NCBI GenBank assembly: GCA_020444175.1
Contig: JAHLLM010000021.1
Coordinates: 24,912 to 88,911, forward strand
Length of the DNA: 64,000 nt
Direction of reading: 5' to 3'
From: Desulfobulbaceae bacterium
GTDB taxonomy: Bacteria; Desulfobacterota; Desulfobulbia; Desulfobulbales; SURF-16
The notes under the pieces were generated by a model. It had not been told where the DNA came from. It did not search any database and saw nothing but the letters and a program-made list of their open reading frames with translations. Shown here in pieces: positions 1 through 9,063 of this stretch (its first letter is position 1; each line of letters opens with the position of its first letter). The translations under genes were made by a program, and so were the position numbers.

Positions 1-3000
1 GGGTGTAGGTGAGCTTGCGGTGCCACCGCTTAGACCAACGTAGCCGCTGATGAGGGGATATCCTTCCTTTGATGTCTGACGGTTCTGCAGATAGGTGTCA
101 CCTTGATCAATCAGAACGAGGGCACCTGGCAGAAAGGCATATTGGGCGTTCTCTGGATGACCCGGGCCAAGTTCAAGAAGAGTATAGGTTCCGGAGGCAA
201 TCTTTCCCTCATTTTTAATGGTCAGAGTTTGTCCCGGCCGGTTATAGTTGGGAACCAGCAGATACTGACCTTTTTGTAAAAGAGGATTCTTTGTTCCATC
301 AATACCTGCCAGAAACCGATGGACAAAAATTCCCCCACCGCCGGCAAGATCGACATTGGCTCCTTCCCTGACCAGCACCTCATCACCTTCCAGGGTAATT
401 GATTTTAAAGGTGCATTGGTTACGTTTTCCTTTGAATCTGCAGAAAGAGGATTCTCCGAGTCCTTTGGAATTGCCGTCCAAAAAGCCCCTTTTTCGTCAA
501 TTTCTCCGTAGCTGATCATATAGGCTTGGCCTTTTGCAGAAAGAACGCTGTCCGCACTGATCATGATTCTGCTGCTTTCTTCGGCAATCATGGAGTCTTT
601 TATGACATTTTCCAGTTCTTGGCGCAGACTGAAGGTCTGCCAGAATGAATTATCCTGGGCATTGTCCCTGTTTATGCCGGTCAGGGAAAGAGACCCGAGG
701 GGTGCAGTCAGATATCCCCTGTGGTCGATACGGTTGGCAAAGATCGAAAGGCTGCCTCCGGCGGAATACAAAATATTCTCAGAGGGAACTGTGCCTGGAA
801 GCAGGGTAAGGGTATTGCCTGTGTAGAGGGTGAAATCTGTAAACGAGTCAGGATAGATTCTGGCGGCGTTGAGTTCAAGATCACCCGGTGCCGCCAGCCA
901 GCCGCTGTAAAAAGTATCACTGGGATCAAAGGGGTTGATGTAATAGCGGTCAGTGAGAATAATGTCATGGCCTGAGCGGAGACTCACCTTTTTAGACATG
1001 TCGAAGTTTACGGAACCGCTGACGTCAATGTAGTCTGCTGAAAAATCAAAGAGGCCGGGATGTTGGATACGCTGCACGGTATCCTGTTCTGAGCTGTCGT
1101 CAGGATTTTCCAGGGTGATAATTTTTTGCAGGGCAATCGTTTCCGTGCTGGGGAAAAAGCTATTGTCAAGCTGCAGATAATGGGCGGCCAGGGAAACCTG
1201 GCTGGCATTATCGTTGACAAACATGGGAGTATCCAATACCACTTCGCCGTCGTGGACAATAATGACATTTCTGGGAAAAATGAGACTGTGGGCACTGCTG
1301 ATTTTCCAGGAATGGAAATCGTTTTTCCTGTAATAATCGAGTATGTCGGTGGTTATCTCAAATCCGGCATCACGGTTATTGCTGACTATGGAAAGACTGC
1401 CGTCTTCGAGATGCGGCAGAAAGGTGTGAGCCGCAATTGTCCCTTCAAGCACTGATTCCCCGCCAAAAGCAAGGGATATAGAGCCCGAGGCCCCGGCTTC
1501 GGTAATCTCATGCCACTGGTTTTCGTTGGTCGCCTTGTTAAAAGTCTGGAACTCGTTGTTGTCATTATAATATCTGGTGACAACAGGCTGGCTTCCGGAA
1601 ACATCAAGCACAGCTCCTTCCTGGATTGCGAAAAGCCCTGTGGTCTTGTTGGTAAGTGAAATCGTGCCGCCGTCCAGCACCGAGAAAGTGTTGGGTTGCC
1701 ACTCTATCTCTTTGTCAAGGCTTGGAACGTTATATCCCCTTGCAAGCAGACGGGCTGTTGCGCCAATAATCAAGTCTGACTGTTGGGGGGCTTTGGCGGT
1801 CACCGTTATAGTCCCTGCCGGTGCTTCAATGGTGCCGTCAATTGTCACCCAGGGTGCTTCAATGACTATCTCTCCTGAGGGAGGCAGGGTAAAAGAACTG
1901 CCTGCCGGGAGGATAAATTCTGCAATGTCCCTGGCATCCCCATATTCCTCATCAAAGTCAAAAGCCGCGCTGTAAAGTTTTGTGCCTGCTTTAAAGGCAA
2001 GGGACGATGGCCCGACAAGAGACGGCTCTTCTTCGTAAAACTCTCCTTGGTGAAGCGGGCTCTGAATGGAGGATGTCAGGCTGGGGGGGCTGGTCTTGGT
2101 GTAAGAGACCCCGAGGTTAACACCATCTGATATGTTGAGATCATAGACACTGTTAAAGGCTAGATTGGTGAAGCCGCTATCTTTCAGACTGTCCGCATTG
2201 AAAATAAGACCTTTGCCAAACTGGCTTTCCGGAAAATAGAAGCTTGATTTTGCTGTATTTTCCCGAAATTGGAAAAGAAATTCATTGCCACGGGGGAACG
2301 GTTTAAGAAAAAATTCAGTTGACTGCTCATCCGGCCACAAAAGCTGCCCGTTATATATTGAGCCGATATCATCGGTAAAGGACAGCAGGTTTTCAACATC
2401 TTCCCCTGAAGGCCAGAATGTCGTCAGCGTATCTTTAAGTCCAGGCAGGGCGTTCTTGTTCGAGGCCTGGTAGCCGGCAAGTGCGAAGTAAGGTTCGTTC
2501 GTATCCTCTTCACGTCTCCTTTCATACAAGTACAGCAAACCCCGTGATAAGAAATCCTGTAAAGAACGATCCTGGCTCAAGTCGTAGGTTTCAAGGAAGG
2601 TGTTGAAAGAGTTAAGTGAGCTTTCGGTAACTCCGTTCTGGAAGATGGACGCAAGCTCCGCAACATCACTGTCAAGCTTGGCAACATAGACTGCATCAAT
2701 TGGCAGCGACCACTCCTCTGAAGCATCCAGAATAGCAGGATCTATTTCCCGATCTATCAGAAAAGAGCCAAGTTCATCCACTACTTGTATCTCTTTGTTT
2801 AATTCCACTACCTTATAAAAGGAGGCTATCGCTCCTTTCAAATCATTTTTGGCTGTCTTTCCGTTCTTTCTATCCCGAGCATCGTAAGATAAGAGAAGAG
2901 AATAAAGCGTGTCGTATTTACCAAACAGTTCGTTTCTCTCCTGAAGCTCGGCCTGGTTTTTATTTTCAAATAGCGGATGCGCATATTCCAGGGCTTCATT

Positions 3001-6000
3001 GATGCCGGAATAGATTTCTGTCAGGCCATTTCTTGAGTCGAGCCTTGCAAGCAAAGAATAAATCGAGTCGTGTATGTCAAGGGCTCTGACCTTTTCCTGT
3101 ACCTGATCTTTGTCTACTGCCAGGGAAGGATATACCTGTTCGAGGTCATCGTAAAAAGTGGTAAGGGATTCCTGCAGAGCTTCTTTGGCTGACTCTACGT
3201 TTTCTCTGTCTGCAAGATCGAAAGAAGAAAGACGAGAGGAGAGCTCCTCGTATTCCGCCAGTACCCTCAGTTTTTCCGGATCCACTTCTTCTTCCTCGGG
3301 AGGTAAGGGGGCAATAGGGTCAATTTCTTCCTCTTCCAACAGGATGAAGGGGTGAATCTGTTTCAGTTCCTGCTGCAGCCAGGCAAGGTAACTGCTATTG
3401 GTCTTCACAAGTTCGTGTTGCAATACAACAATATAAAAGTTGTGGATCTGATCGAGTTCTTCCTGCAGGCCGTCAATAAAAAGAGGATCCAGGGGAAGAT
3501 TGGCTGAAATTTCCCTGTCGACTAAGCTTTCAAGTTTTTGGCTGATGAGACCTCCCAGGGACAGGGAGGCGGATTCTCCGCCGACGATATCGATATTATT
3601 GGCGAATAGAGACAGGGTGCCTCCCTTGGCTCCAGGCAGACTGTGGCCTTTCAAGGTGCCGGCCAAGAACACATTGCTGCCGGAGATAAGGATATCACCT
3701 GCGTCTCCAGGTTCAATTTCCTTTTTCGTCGTGATTTCGTATCCACCACTGACATCAAGCAAGGCATTATCCGCGACAACGACACCAAACCCTTGATAGA
3801 TGACTTTGTCCTCATCATCTCGATTCGATGTTTTGTCCATCAAGCTGATTGAACCGCCATCCCGCAACACCTTTGGGTTCGGCAGTTCCCCTTCTGATAC
3901 GGCCTCCCATGTGTTCACCTTCTCGCCGGCCACACTGATGCGGCTGTTTTCCGCAAGAAAGATATACTCGTCTATATCAAGAAAGTTCTCGGTATTGGCT
4001 TTTTTAGCTGTTTCGTTATTGGCTACAGTAAAGGAGACAGTTCCTGAGGGAACATCAATATCACCGAAATGATCAATCCGGCGTGAGGTAAAGTTGACGT
4101 CGCCTCCCGGAGGCAATTCAATCTTTGCCTCCTTATCGACCGTAATCCGATAATTTGTCGAAACGGTTAAACTGTCAAGGGATGCGTTGTTAACTATGCT
4201 GTCAGGCAGGTAACTGGGTTGAAAAGGCAGAATTGAAGAATCGTCGGCAGTTTGCGTTTGACTTACAGTTTCCTGATTTTCACTGGCTTGTATCTCGTCG
4301 TCATGGCTGATGACAATTTCGTCGACAAAATTTGCTTCATCCCGAAAAGTCTGACCCAAGCCATCTTCTCCGCCAATGATAAGGGAACCGGCTATGGGGC
4401 GGCGCTGCTTTTCGGTTATTTGTTTGTCGTCTACTTCGTATATGCCGTCGGTAAAAAGAGAGTCATCGTAGATTTGGTAGGGGCCTATCTCTACTCCACC
4501 GAAAAGGGAGCCGTTAAAGAGGAGGCGACGGCTGATGAGTTTCAGTACTCCTGCATCATGGCCTTCAACATGGGAGGCCAGGGCATCGTAGAGGGGAAGG
4601 GTGCCGCCATAGTAGAGGCCGCTAAAGGAATCAACGATGCCATAGCGGTCATGCTTTTTCTCAAAAAAATCGGCAAATCCATCATAGATCGTATAGATCG
4701 GAGCTTCACTGATATCATATACCTGCTGCCCATACACTACTTTGGTTGCCGTATTGGAACTGCCCGCATTGATGTGGCCTCCTCCTGTGATATCAAGGAG
4801 GGCGCCATCCTCAATGACAATGTCGCCCTCCACGGCTCGCAGGCTGATATTTCCCCCTTGGGAGGCCTTTTCCCGGCTGGTCAGTTCAACATTCTTGTAT
4901 GCCTCGTCAAAATCACCAATGGTGCTGCCCAGCAGCTCATTTACGGTAATTTCGGAACGATAAATGAGACCGTCTTTCTGGAGATGATCATCCTTGAGTT
5001 GAGCGCTGTTCATCTCCTGGGTGAACCAGAGGGAATCCGATGAACGGTTGCTCCAGAGGCCGGCAACATCAATCAGGGACTGAGGCCCGAGGATGATTTC
5101 TTCTCTTACCTCCATACTGACCCGCCCTGATGAGGCGGAAAGAACTCCTTTGTGCTCAATACTGCCCGTAAAGTTGCTTGTATCCCCGGAACCAAGGCCC
5201 TGGAGAAATATTTGCCCCGGCCGGTGACCGAAGGTAACGTTCGTTCGTTCATCGGAGGTAGTCACCGGAGTAACAGTGGTACTGTCAATCCCGGTCGTTA
5301 CCTTTTCTGAGGCGCGCAGTTCGATGCGCCCCCGATGATAGACCGAGGTGACAGAACGGATGAGGCCGTCCTGGTTGACAACTGAGCCATAAAGCCCGGC
5401 CCGTCCATTGTCCGCCACAAGGCTGCCATCCTGGCGGTTAACGGCGTAGCCTGCATTTTCAGGGGTAACAAGTACCCGCCGCTCATTGATATACTCAGCG
5501 TCTTTTTCAGGGGCGAGTTCTACATTTTGTCCCGCAGCTAGGCCAATCTGTCCATAAGGTGCGACAATGGTTCCGCTATTTTCCACATGGGGTGCGATTA
5601 AAAAGACGGAGCCGTCCCTGATAACAGTCTGGCTTCCTGCTTCTCCCTGAATGAGTTCGACACTGATAAAACCGTCGTTGCTGATAATGCTGCTGTCCGG
5701 GTCCCAATTCTCATGATCGCTGTAATTTCTCTGGGTAAATTTGAGAGAGTCTTCCTGGGTGTTATTGAGAAAATCTTCGGTGTCGATATCAAGGGCCGAT
5801 CCCACCAGGCTGTGGACATTGATAAATGAATCCTTGCCGAAAAAAATACCGTTCTGATTGATGAGATAAACAGAACCGTCTCCTGTAATTTTGCCGTAGA
5901 TCTGGCTTGGATTGCTATCGTAGATGCGGTTCAGGATCTTCCAATCTGTATTTCCCTGCTGATCGAAATGAACCCAGGCATCTTTCCCGACATCAAAACT

Positions 6001-6285
6001 CTGCCACTGGGCCACTGCATTTTTTTTGCTCTGGAAAACCGTTGTCTTGTTTTCTTCTCTGTCTGTCACGGTCTTCCCAATGCCATTAAAACCACTGAAC
6101 CCGGGGAGAGGAACAGGAAGAGCCGTGGAACTTGGAGAGCGCATATAGTTAGCCATTGAACCGAAAAAAACAGGTGGGGTTTTGGAGCCGCTCTCCGCCG
6201 CTGCAGGGTGAGACAGGGTAAAGACTCCCAGGGTGAGGGCGAGGGCGGTATAGGATTTTTTGATGCTGGCTCTGTTGATTCTCAT
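1..6285 (-). CDS. Filamentous-haemagglutinin-like TpsA exoprotein (partial, runs off left edge)
   Basis: The reading frame stays open for 2095 codons from the ATG at 6285-6283 to the window edge, so the C-terminus is missing. An AAGGA box lies 9 bases before the start. Residues 1-30 are a signal peptide ending in AAA-E. The TPS (haemagglutination activity) domain follows, with the typical NQNGIFFG motif near residue 142 and a following LVGSALDI strand. Most of the rest is beta-helix-like (many G-x-I/L-x-V turns, DVSGG, LAAG). A helical, charged stretch interrupts this at about residues 915-1320. TpsA proteins are secreted across the outer membrane by their TpsB partner, which lies directly upstream (6412-8016), and act as adhesins, contact toxins or surface filaments. 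Whether a toxin tip is present cannot be seen. Family call is confident; function is open. Confidence 0.93.
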   Translation of the reverse strand, partial: MRINRASIKKSYTALALTLGVFTLSHPAAAESGSKTPPVFFGSMANYMRSPSSTALPVPLPGFSGFNGIGKTVTDREENKTTVFQSKKNAVAQWQSFDVGKDAWVHFDQQGNTDWKILNRIYDSNPSQIYGKITGDGSVYLINQNGIFFGKDSFINVHSLVGSALDIDTEDFLNNTQEDSLKFTQRNYSDHENWDPDSSIISNDGFISVELIQGEAGSQTVIRDGSVFLIAPHVENSGTIVAPYGQIGLAAGQNVELAPEKDAEYINERRVLVTPENAGYAVNRQDGSLVADNGRAGLYGSVVNQDGLIRSVTSVYHRGRIELRASEKVTTGIDSTTVTPVTTSDERTNVTFGHRPGQIFLQGLGSGDTSNFTGSIEHKGVLSASSGRVSMEVREEIILGPQSLIDVAGLWSNRSSDSLWFTQEMNSAQLKDDHLQKDGLIYRSEITVNELLGSTIGDFDEAYKNVELTSREKASQGGNISLRAVEGDIVIEDGALLDITGGGHINAGSSNTATKVVYGQQVYDISEAPIYTIYDGFADFFEKKHDRYGIVDSFSGLYYGGTLPLYDALASHVEGHDAGVLKLISRRLLFNGSLFGGVEIGPYQIYDDSLFTDGIYEVDDKQITEKQRRPIAGSLIIGGEDGLGQTFRDEANFVDEIVISHDDEIQASENQETVSQTQTADDSSILPFQPSYLPDSIVNNASLDSLTVSTNYRITVDKEAKIELPPGGDVNFTSRRIDHFGDIDVPSGTVSFTVANNETAKKANTENFLDIDEYIFLAENSRISVAGEKVNTWEAVSEGELPNPKVLRDGGSISLMDKTSNRDDEDKVIYQGFGVVVADNALLDVSGGYEITTKKEIEPGDAGDILISGSNVFLAGTLKGHSLPGAKGGTLSLFANNIDIVGGESASLSLGGLISQKLESLVDREISANLPLDPLFIDGLQEELDQIHNFYIVVLQHELVKTNSSYLAWLQQELKQIHPFILLEEEEIDPIAPLPPEEEEVDPEKLRVLAEYEELSSRLSSFDLADRENVESAKEALQESLTTFYDDLEQVYPSLAVDKDQVQEKVRALDIHDSIYSLLARLDSRNGLTEIYSGINEALEYAHPLFENKNQAELQERNELFGKYDTLYSLLLSYDARDRKNGKTAKNDLKGAIASFYKVVELNKEIQVVDELGSFLIDREIDPAILDASEEWSLPIDAVYVAKLDSDVAELASIFQNGVTESSLNSFNTFLETYDLSQDRSLQDFLSRGLLYLYERRREEDTNEPYFALAGYQASNKNALPGLKDTLTTFWPSGEDVENLLSFTDDIGSIYNGQLLWPDEQSTEFFLKPFPRGNEFLFQFRENTAKSSFYFPESQFGKGLIFNADSLKDSGFTNLAFNSVYDLNISDGVNLGVSYTKTSPPSLTSSIQSPLHQGEFYEEEPSLVGPSSLAFKAGTKLYSAAFDFDEEYGDARDIAEFILPAGSSFTLPPSGEIVIEAPWVTIDGTIEAPAGTITVTAKAPQQSDLIIGATARLLARGYNVPSLDKEIEWQPNTFSVLDGGTISLTNKTTGLFAIQEGAVLDVSGSQPVVTRYYNDNNEFQTFNKATNENQWHEITEAGASGSISLAFGGESVLEGTIAAHTFLPHLEDGSLSIVSNNRDAGFEITTDILDYYRKNDFHSWKISSAHSLIFPRNVIIVHDGEVVLDTPMFVNDNASQVSLAAHYLQLDNSFFPSTETIALQKIITLENPDDSSEQDTVQRIQHPGLFDFSADYIDVSGSVNFDMSKKVSLRSGHDIILTDRYYINPFDPSDTFYSGWLAAPGDLELNAARIYPDSFTDFTLYTGNTLTLLPGTVPSENILYSAGGSLSIFANRIDHRGYLTAPLGSLSLTGINRDNAQDNSFWQTFSLRQELENVIKDSMIAEESSRIMISADSVLSAKGQAYMISYGEIDEKGAFWTAIPKDSENPLSADSKENVTNAPLKSITLEGDEVLVREGANVDLAGGGGIFVHRFLAGIDGTKNPLLQKGQYLLVPNYNRPGQTLTIKNEGKIASGTYTLLELGPGHPENAQYAFLPGALVLIDQGDTYLQNRQTSKEGYPLISGYVGLSGGTASSPTP

Positions 6286-6411
6286 GGTTAAGATCCTTTA
6301 ATTGAATACTCAACTAAAAATGACGTTTTTACAGAAAAACGCTTACCCGCTTTCAGGGTCTGCGCGGCTGATACTTGCCGCTGTTCGGCTTTATTTCTCT
6401 TGGCGCATTCA

Positions 6412-8016
6412 TCAAAATTCATAGCGGACAAGAAAATGCATACGTTGATCATTTTTAAATGTGTCACTACCGTCTTCCAGAGCCACGGCCCATATGACCT
6501 CAAAATGCAGGTTCTTTCCTAGATCTCCACGCAGGCCGCATCCGGCTCCACTCAATGTCGTTGACTCGTCCTGCCCTTCAAGGGCATTTTGGGTATAGAG
6601 TGATGCGTAATCGTAAAAGATGTAAGGGGTGATAGCGAGACCTGGTGTGAAAAGATAATATATTGGGATTTCGGGAAGTTGTCGCGACATCTCCAAAGAG
6701 AAATGAAAGGCGTTGTCCCCGCTTTCCTCGCTTTCCGAATAGCTGCGAACGCTGTACATGCCTCCGGCTGAATATTGTTCATTTGAAATGAGAGGTTCCG
6801 TTGCCAACTGACCGTCGGTCTTGAGAAAAAGTCCGAATCCAAAGGGAAGCTTCTGGTATCTCTCAAGCCCTAGAGTTGCGAAGAGGAAATTGCCTCTGGC
6901 GTCATACCGTTTCACTTCAAACTCGCGCTGGTCAGTGATCAGCCTTCTGAAAGACAGGTTCAAGCCGGCACTGAACTGGGTCAGGCCGTATGTGTCCGGC
7001 AGAGATCCGTTGTAGGAAATAAGCAGAGGAAGATAGGTAATAGGAGTATAGGTTGCATCGTCTCCCGTCTGGAAACCGATTGTTTCATCAAAGGTTTTAT
7101 AATCAATGCCCAAGCTCAGATTGTGGTTGTATTCCTTGTATGCAGGCAGGCTGGCAATGTATCGAAAACCGAAAACATTTCCTTCACCCTTGACCTCGAA
7201 TCCCTCGCCAAAGGCGTTATCGCTTTCTGAAATAACGCCGTAAAAGACCAGAAGGTCGTTTTCTTTCCACGGTACAGGAAAGACATAGGAAAGCGACGAC
7301 ACATCAACTTCGTCAGTGTTGTCCGGGGCCGTCTGGTATTGAAAGGACAGAGAATGTTGTTTTTGCCAGAGATTGTCATAGCGTATGGAACCGTTAAGCC
7401 GGTAGCGGGATGTGTTGGCGCTGTAGCGGTCACTGAATTCCAGGGAGGCATGGAGGGGCAATCGGTCCTTGACCTTGAGTTCCACATCGATGGTGCCCGG
7501 CTCCTTACCAGGAGAAAGAACAGGCGCCACCTTCATGTCTCTGTTGCGGTTCAGTTGGTTCAGCTCCTTCTGCAAAAGGGGAACATAGAGAACCTTGCCC
7601 GGTGTCAGTGAGGGCAGTGATTTCTTTATCTTGTCCATGGTATGGTATATGTTGCCGGTGATGCGAACCATTCGGATAAGACTCTCAACAACCTCAAGGT
7701 TGATATATCCCGTATCCACTGTCTGTTCCGGGATATTGACCATAACCGCCGGAAAACCTCTTGTTTGGTAGTGAATTTCCAGGGCATTCCGTGCTTTTTC
7801 CACATCTGCACTGGTCTTTTCCTTGCCTGTAAAAATAGAGATCACATCGAGCAGTTCCTCTGTGTCAATACGGGTGTTTCCGGTAATGCTGTAGCCATTG
7901 ATGGTAAATGTCGGCTCTGCTTCTTCCTCTTCAGCATATAAGGCGGGAGTGAGAAAACAACTGGCCAGCATGGATAAAATCGCAATAATAAAAGCAGTTA
8001 CAATTCGTTGTTTCAT
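6412..8016 (-). CDS. TpsB/FhaC-family outer-membrane transporter (two-partner secretion)
   Basis: 534 residues from the ATG at 8016, whose upstream AAGG lies about 13 bases away; the frame is open further upstream, but MKQRIVTAF starts a clean signal peptide (cleavage near LYAEEEE). Two POTRA domains follow: about residues 37-110 (FTINGYSITGNTRI) and about 112-190. The remainder is a 16-strand FhaC-type barrel. The SVRSY motif in the last third matches the VRGY motif of the L6 loop that plugs the pore. The protein ends in an aromatic residue (RYEF), as expected for Bam-dependent barrels. It exports the adjacent TpsA (start at 6285). It lies 14 bases after the FKBP-like gene, so the three genes form one operon. 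Confidence 0.95.
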   Translation of the reverse strand: MKQRIVTAFIIAILSMLASCFLTPALYAEEEEAEPTFTINGYSITGNTRIDTEELLDVISIFTGKEKTSADVEKARNALEIHYQTRGFPAVMVNIPEQTVDTGYINLEVVESLIRMVRITGNIYHTMDKIKKSLPSLTPGKVLYVPLLQKELNQLNRNRDMKVAPVLSPGKEPGTIDVELKVKDRLPLHASLEFSDRYSANTSRYRLNGSIRYDNLWQKQHSLSFQYQTAPDNTDEVDVSSLSYVFPVPWKENDLLVFYGVISESDNAFGEGFEVKGEGNVFGFRYIASLPAYKEYNHNLSLGIDYKTFDETIGFQTGDDATYTPITYLPLLISYNGSLPDTYGLTQFSAGLNLSFRRLITDQREFEVKRYDARGNFLFATLGLERYQKLPFGFGLFLKTDGQLATEPLISNEQYSAGGMYSVRSYSESEESGDNAFHFSLEMSRQLPEIPIYYLFTPGLAITPYIFYDYASLYTQNALEGQDESTTLSGAGCGLRGDLGKNLHFEVIWAVALEDGSDTFKNDQRMHFLVRYEF

Positions 8017-8030
8017 GTTTGAGAGGACCT

Positions 8031-8864
8031 TTATTTTTCTTCCTGGAAAGGTCCGCGTATCCAAACGTAACATTGCAGTTGCTCGTATCCAAAAGGATGA
8101 CGGTAATCAAGCAAGATAGAGGAATCATCAAAGCTTATTACTCTACCGATCAGGCCGCCGGAGCGGACAAGGTGACCAATTTGGGGATTAATAGTAAGAT
8201 GAAAGCCTTTTTCATCCTCACTGAATGTGGCAGGGCCGAAAGGCGACTCCATGACTGTATGCTCGTCGGTAAGCAGTTCAACAGTGACTGAGGCTGGATA
8301 AACTTCAAGAACTTTCACTGGCTGCAGCTTTTCATTTTCAAAACGTATGACTTCAGCCACTTCAGGTTCGCGGCCTAGGTAGGAAACAATCCTGTCTTTC
8401 TGCACCGGCTTGATTTTCGGGCGGAACTGATTTCTTTTAATGGAGATGGTTCCTTCCTTTTCATCCATCAGCAGTTCTTCTGTGGACAGGGTAAGATCAA
8501 TCTCTTCCCCAAAGTGCCGGCCTTCAAGTTCCTGCTGAATGAGCTCTTCAAGGATGAGAGTGAAATGCCGGGTATTCTTTTCACATTCAGTGCATTCGGC
8601 TTTTATGCCGGCATCCATGACAACCGGCCCGTATTCCTCATGAGCCATTTTACGGTAAATGTTCGATATTTCGGCTTCGTCATCATCTGACTCAAAGGTG
8701 TCCGCGGCAAGGCTGCCGTCAGCCAGTGTGCACCTGTAGTCAACCTCAATCTTTTCTCCGAGGACAATGGGGGCAGAGGGGGCGGTCTTTAATGCACAGC
8801 CCTGGGTCAAGGAAAGAATTAGAAGTGACAACATGATGGTATGGTTTTTTATGGAGAGAGACAT
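8031..8864 (-). CDS. FKBP/SlyD-like peptidyl-prolyl isomerase-type lipoprotein, first gene of TPS operon
   Basis: 277 residues. The ATG at 8864 is chosen because AAGGA sits 8 bases upstream; a longer TTG start is possible. The N-terminus is hydrophobic and ends LSLTQGC at Cys23. This is an imperfect lipobox, so lipidation is probable but not certain. After a short linker, IVLGEKIEVDYRC and LADGSLAADTFE resemble the first strands of an FKBP domain. The C-terminus (GLIGRVISFDDSSILLDY, then RHPFGYEQLQ) matches the DFNHPLAGE ending of SlyD-like FKBPs. A large insert of about 130 residues separates the halves, and several active-site aromatics are not obvious, so it may be a chaperone without isomerase activity. 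Its place before tpsB suggests a periplasmic role in keeping TpsA or TpsB export-competent (inference). Confidence 0.72.
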   Translation of the reverse strand: MSLSIKNHTIMLSLLILSLTQGCALKTAPSAPIVLGEKIEVDYRCTLADGSLAADTFESDDDEAEISNIYRKMAHEEYGPVVMDAGIKAECTECEKNTRHFTLILEELIQQELEGRHFGEEIDLTLSTEELLMDEKEGTISIKRNQFRPKIKPVQKDRIVSYLGREPEVAEVIRFENEKLQPVKVLEVYPASVTVELLTDEHTVMESPFGPATFSEDEKGFHLTINPQIGHLVRSGGLIGRVISFDDSSILLDYRHPFGYEQLQCYVWIRGPFQEEK

Positions 8865-8951
8865 CCTCAATTTCCTTATGGTTGAGTTATACTGTCAAAC
8901 ATTTGTAACGATCACTTTACTCATGCTATATGGCATAATATTTTTAAGTTT

Positions 8952-9006
8952 CTGTTAAGTTTCTGTTAATTTCTCTTTTGCAGAATTCTCTGCAGATCAC
9001 GTGATC
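8952..9006. promoter_or_regulatory. Pho-box-like direct repeat plus two palindromes upstream of TPS operon
   Basis: CTGTTAA occurs at 8952-8958 and again at 8963-8969, an 11-base period like the paired half-sites of a PhoB box (consensus CTGTCAT). Next to it are TGCAGA-ATTC-TCTGCA (8979-8994) and a perfect 12-base palindrome GATCACGTGATC (8995-9006). The block lies 90-140 bases upstream of the first TPS-operon gene and downstream of a terminator, so it is well placed as an operator region. No clear -35/-10 pair was found. Confidence 0.4.
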
Positions 9007-9011
9007 ACGGC

Positions 9012-9040
9012 AAAAAAAAACCGGAGCAGACGCCCCGGTT
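9012..9040 (-). terminator. Rho-independent terminator after the PstS-like gene
   Basis: On the minus strand an AACCGGGGC/GCTCCGGTT stem (one mismatch, loop GTCT or similar) is followed by a run of nine T. It lies 24 bases after the stop codon of the PstS-like gene and separates it from the TPS operon. Confidence 0.85.
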
Positions 9041-9063
9041 TTTCATGTGCTTACGAGAGAGTG

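Noticed and set aside
4252..5043. 263-codon open frame on the plus strand
   Set aside because: It is the exact antisense phase of tpsA codons, has no ribosome-binding site, and its translation has no recognisable domain; tpsA on the other strand is clearly coding.
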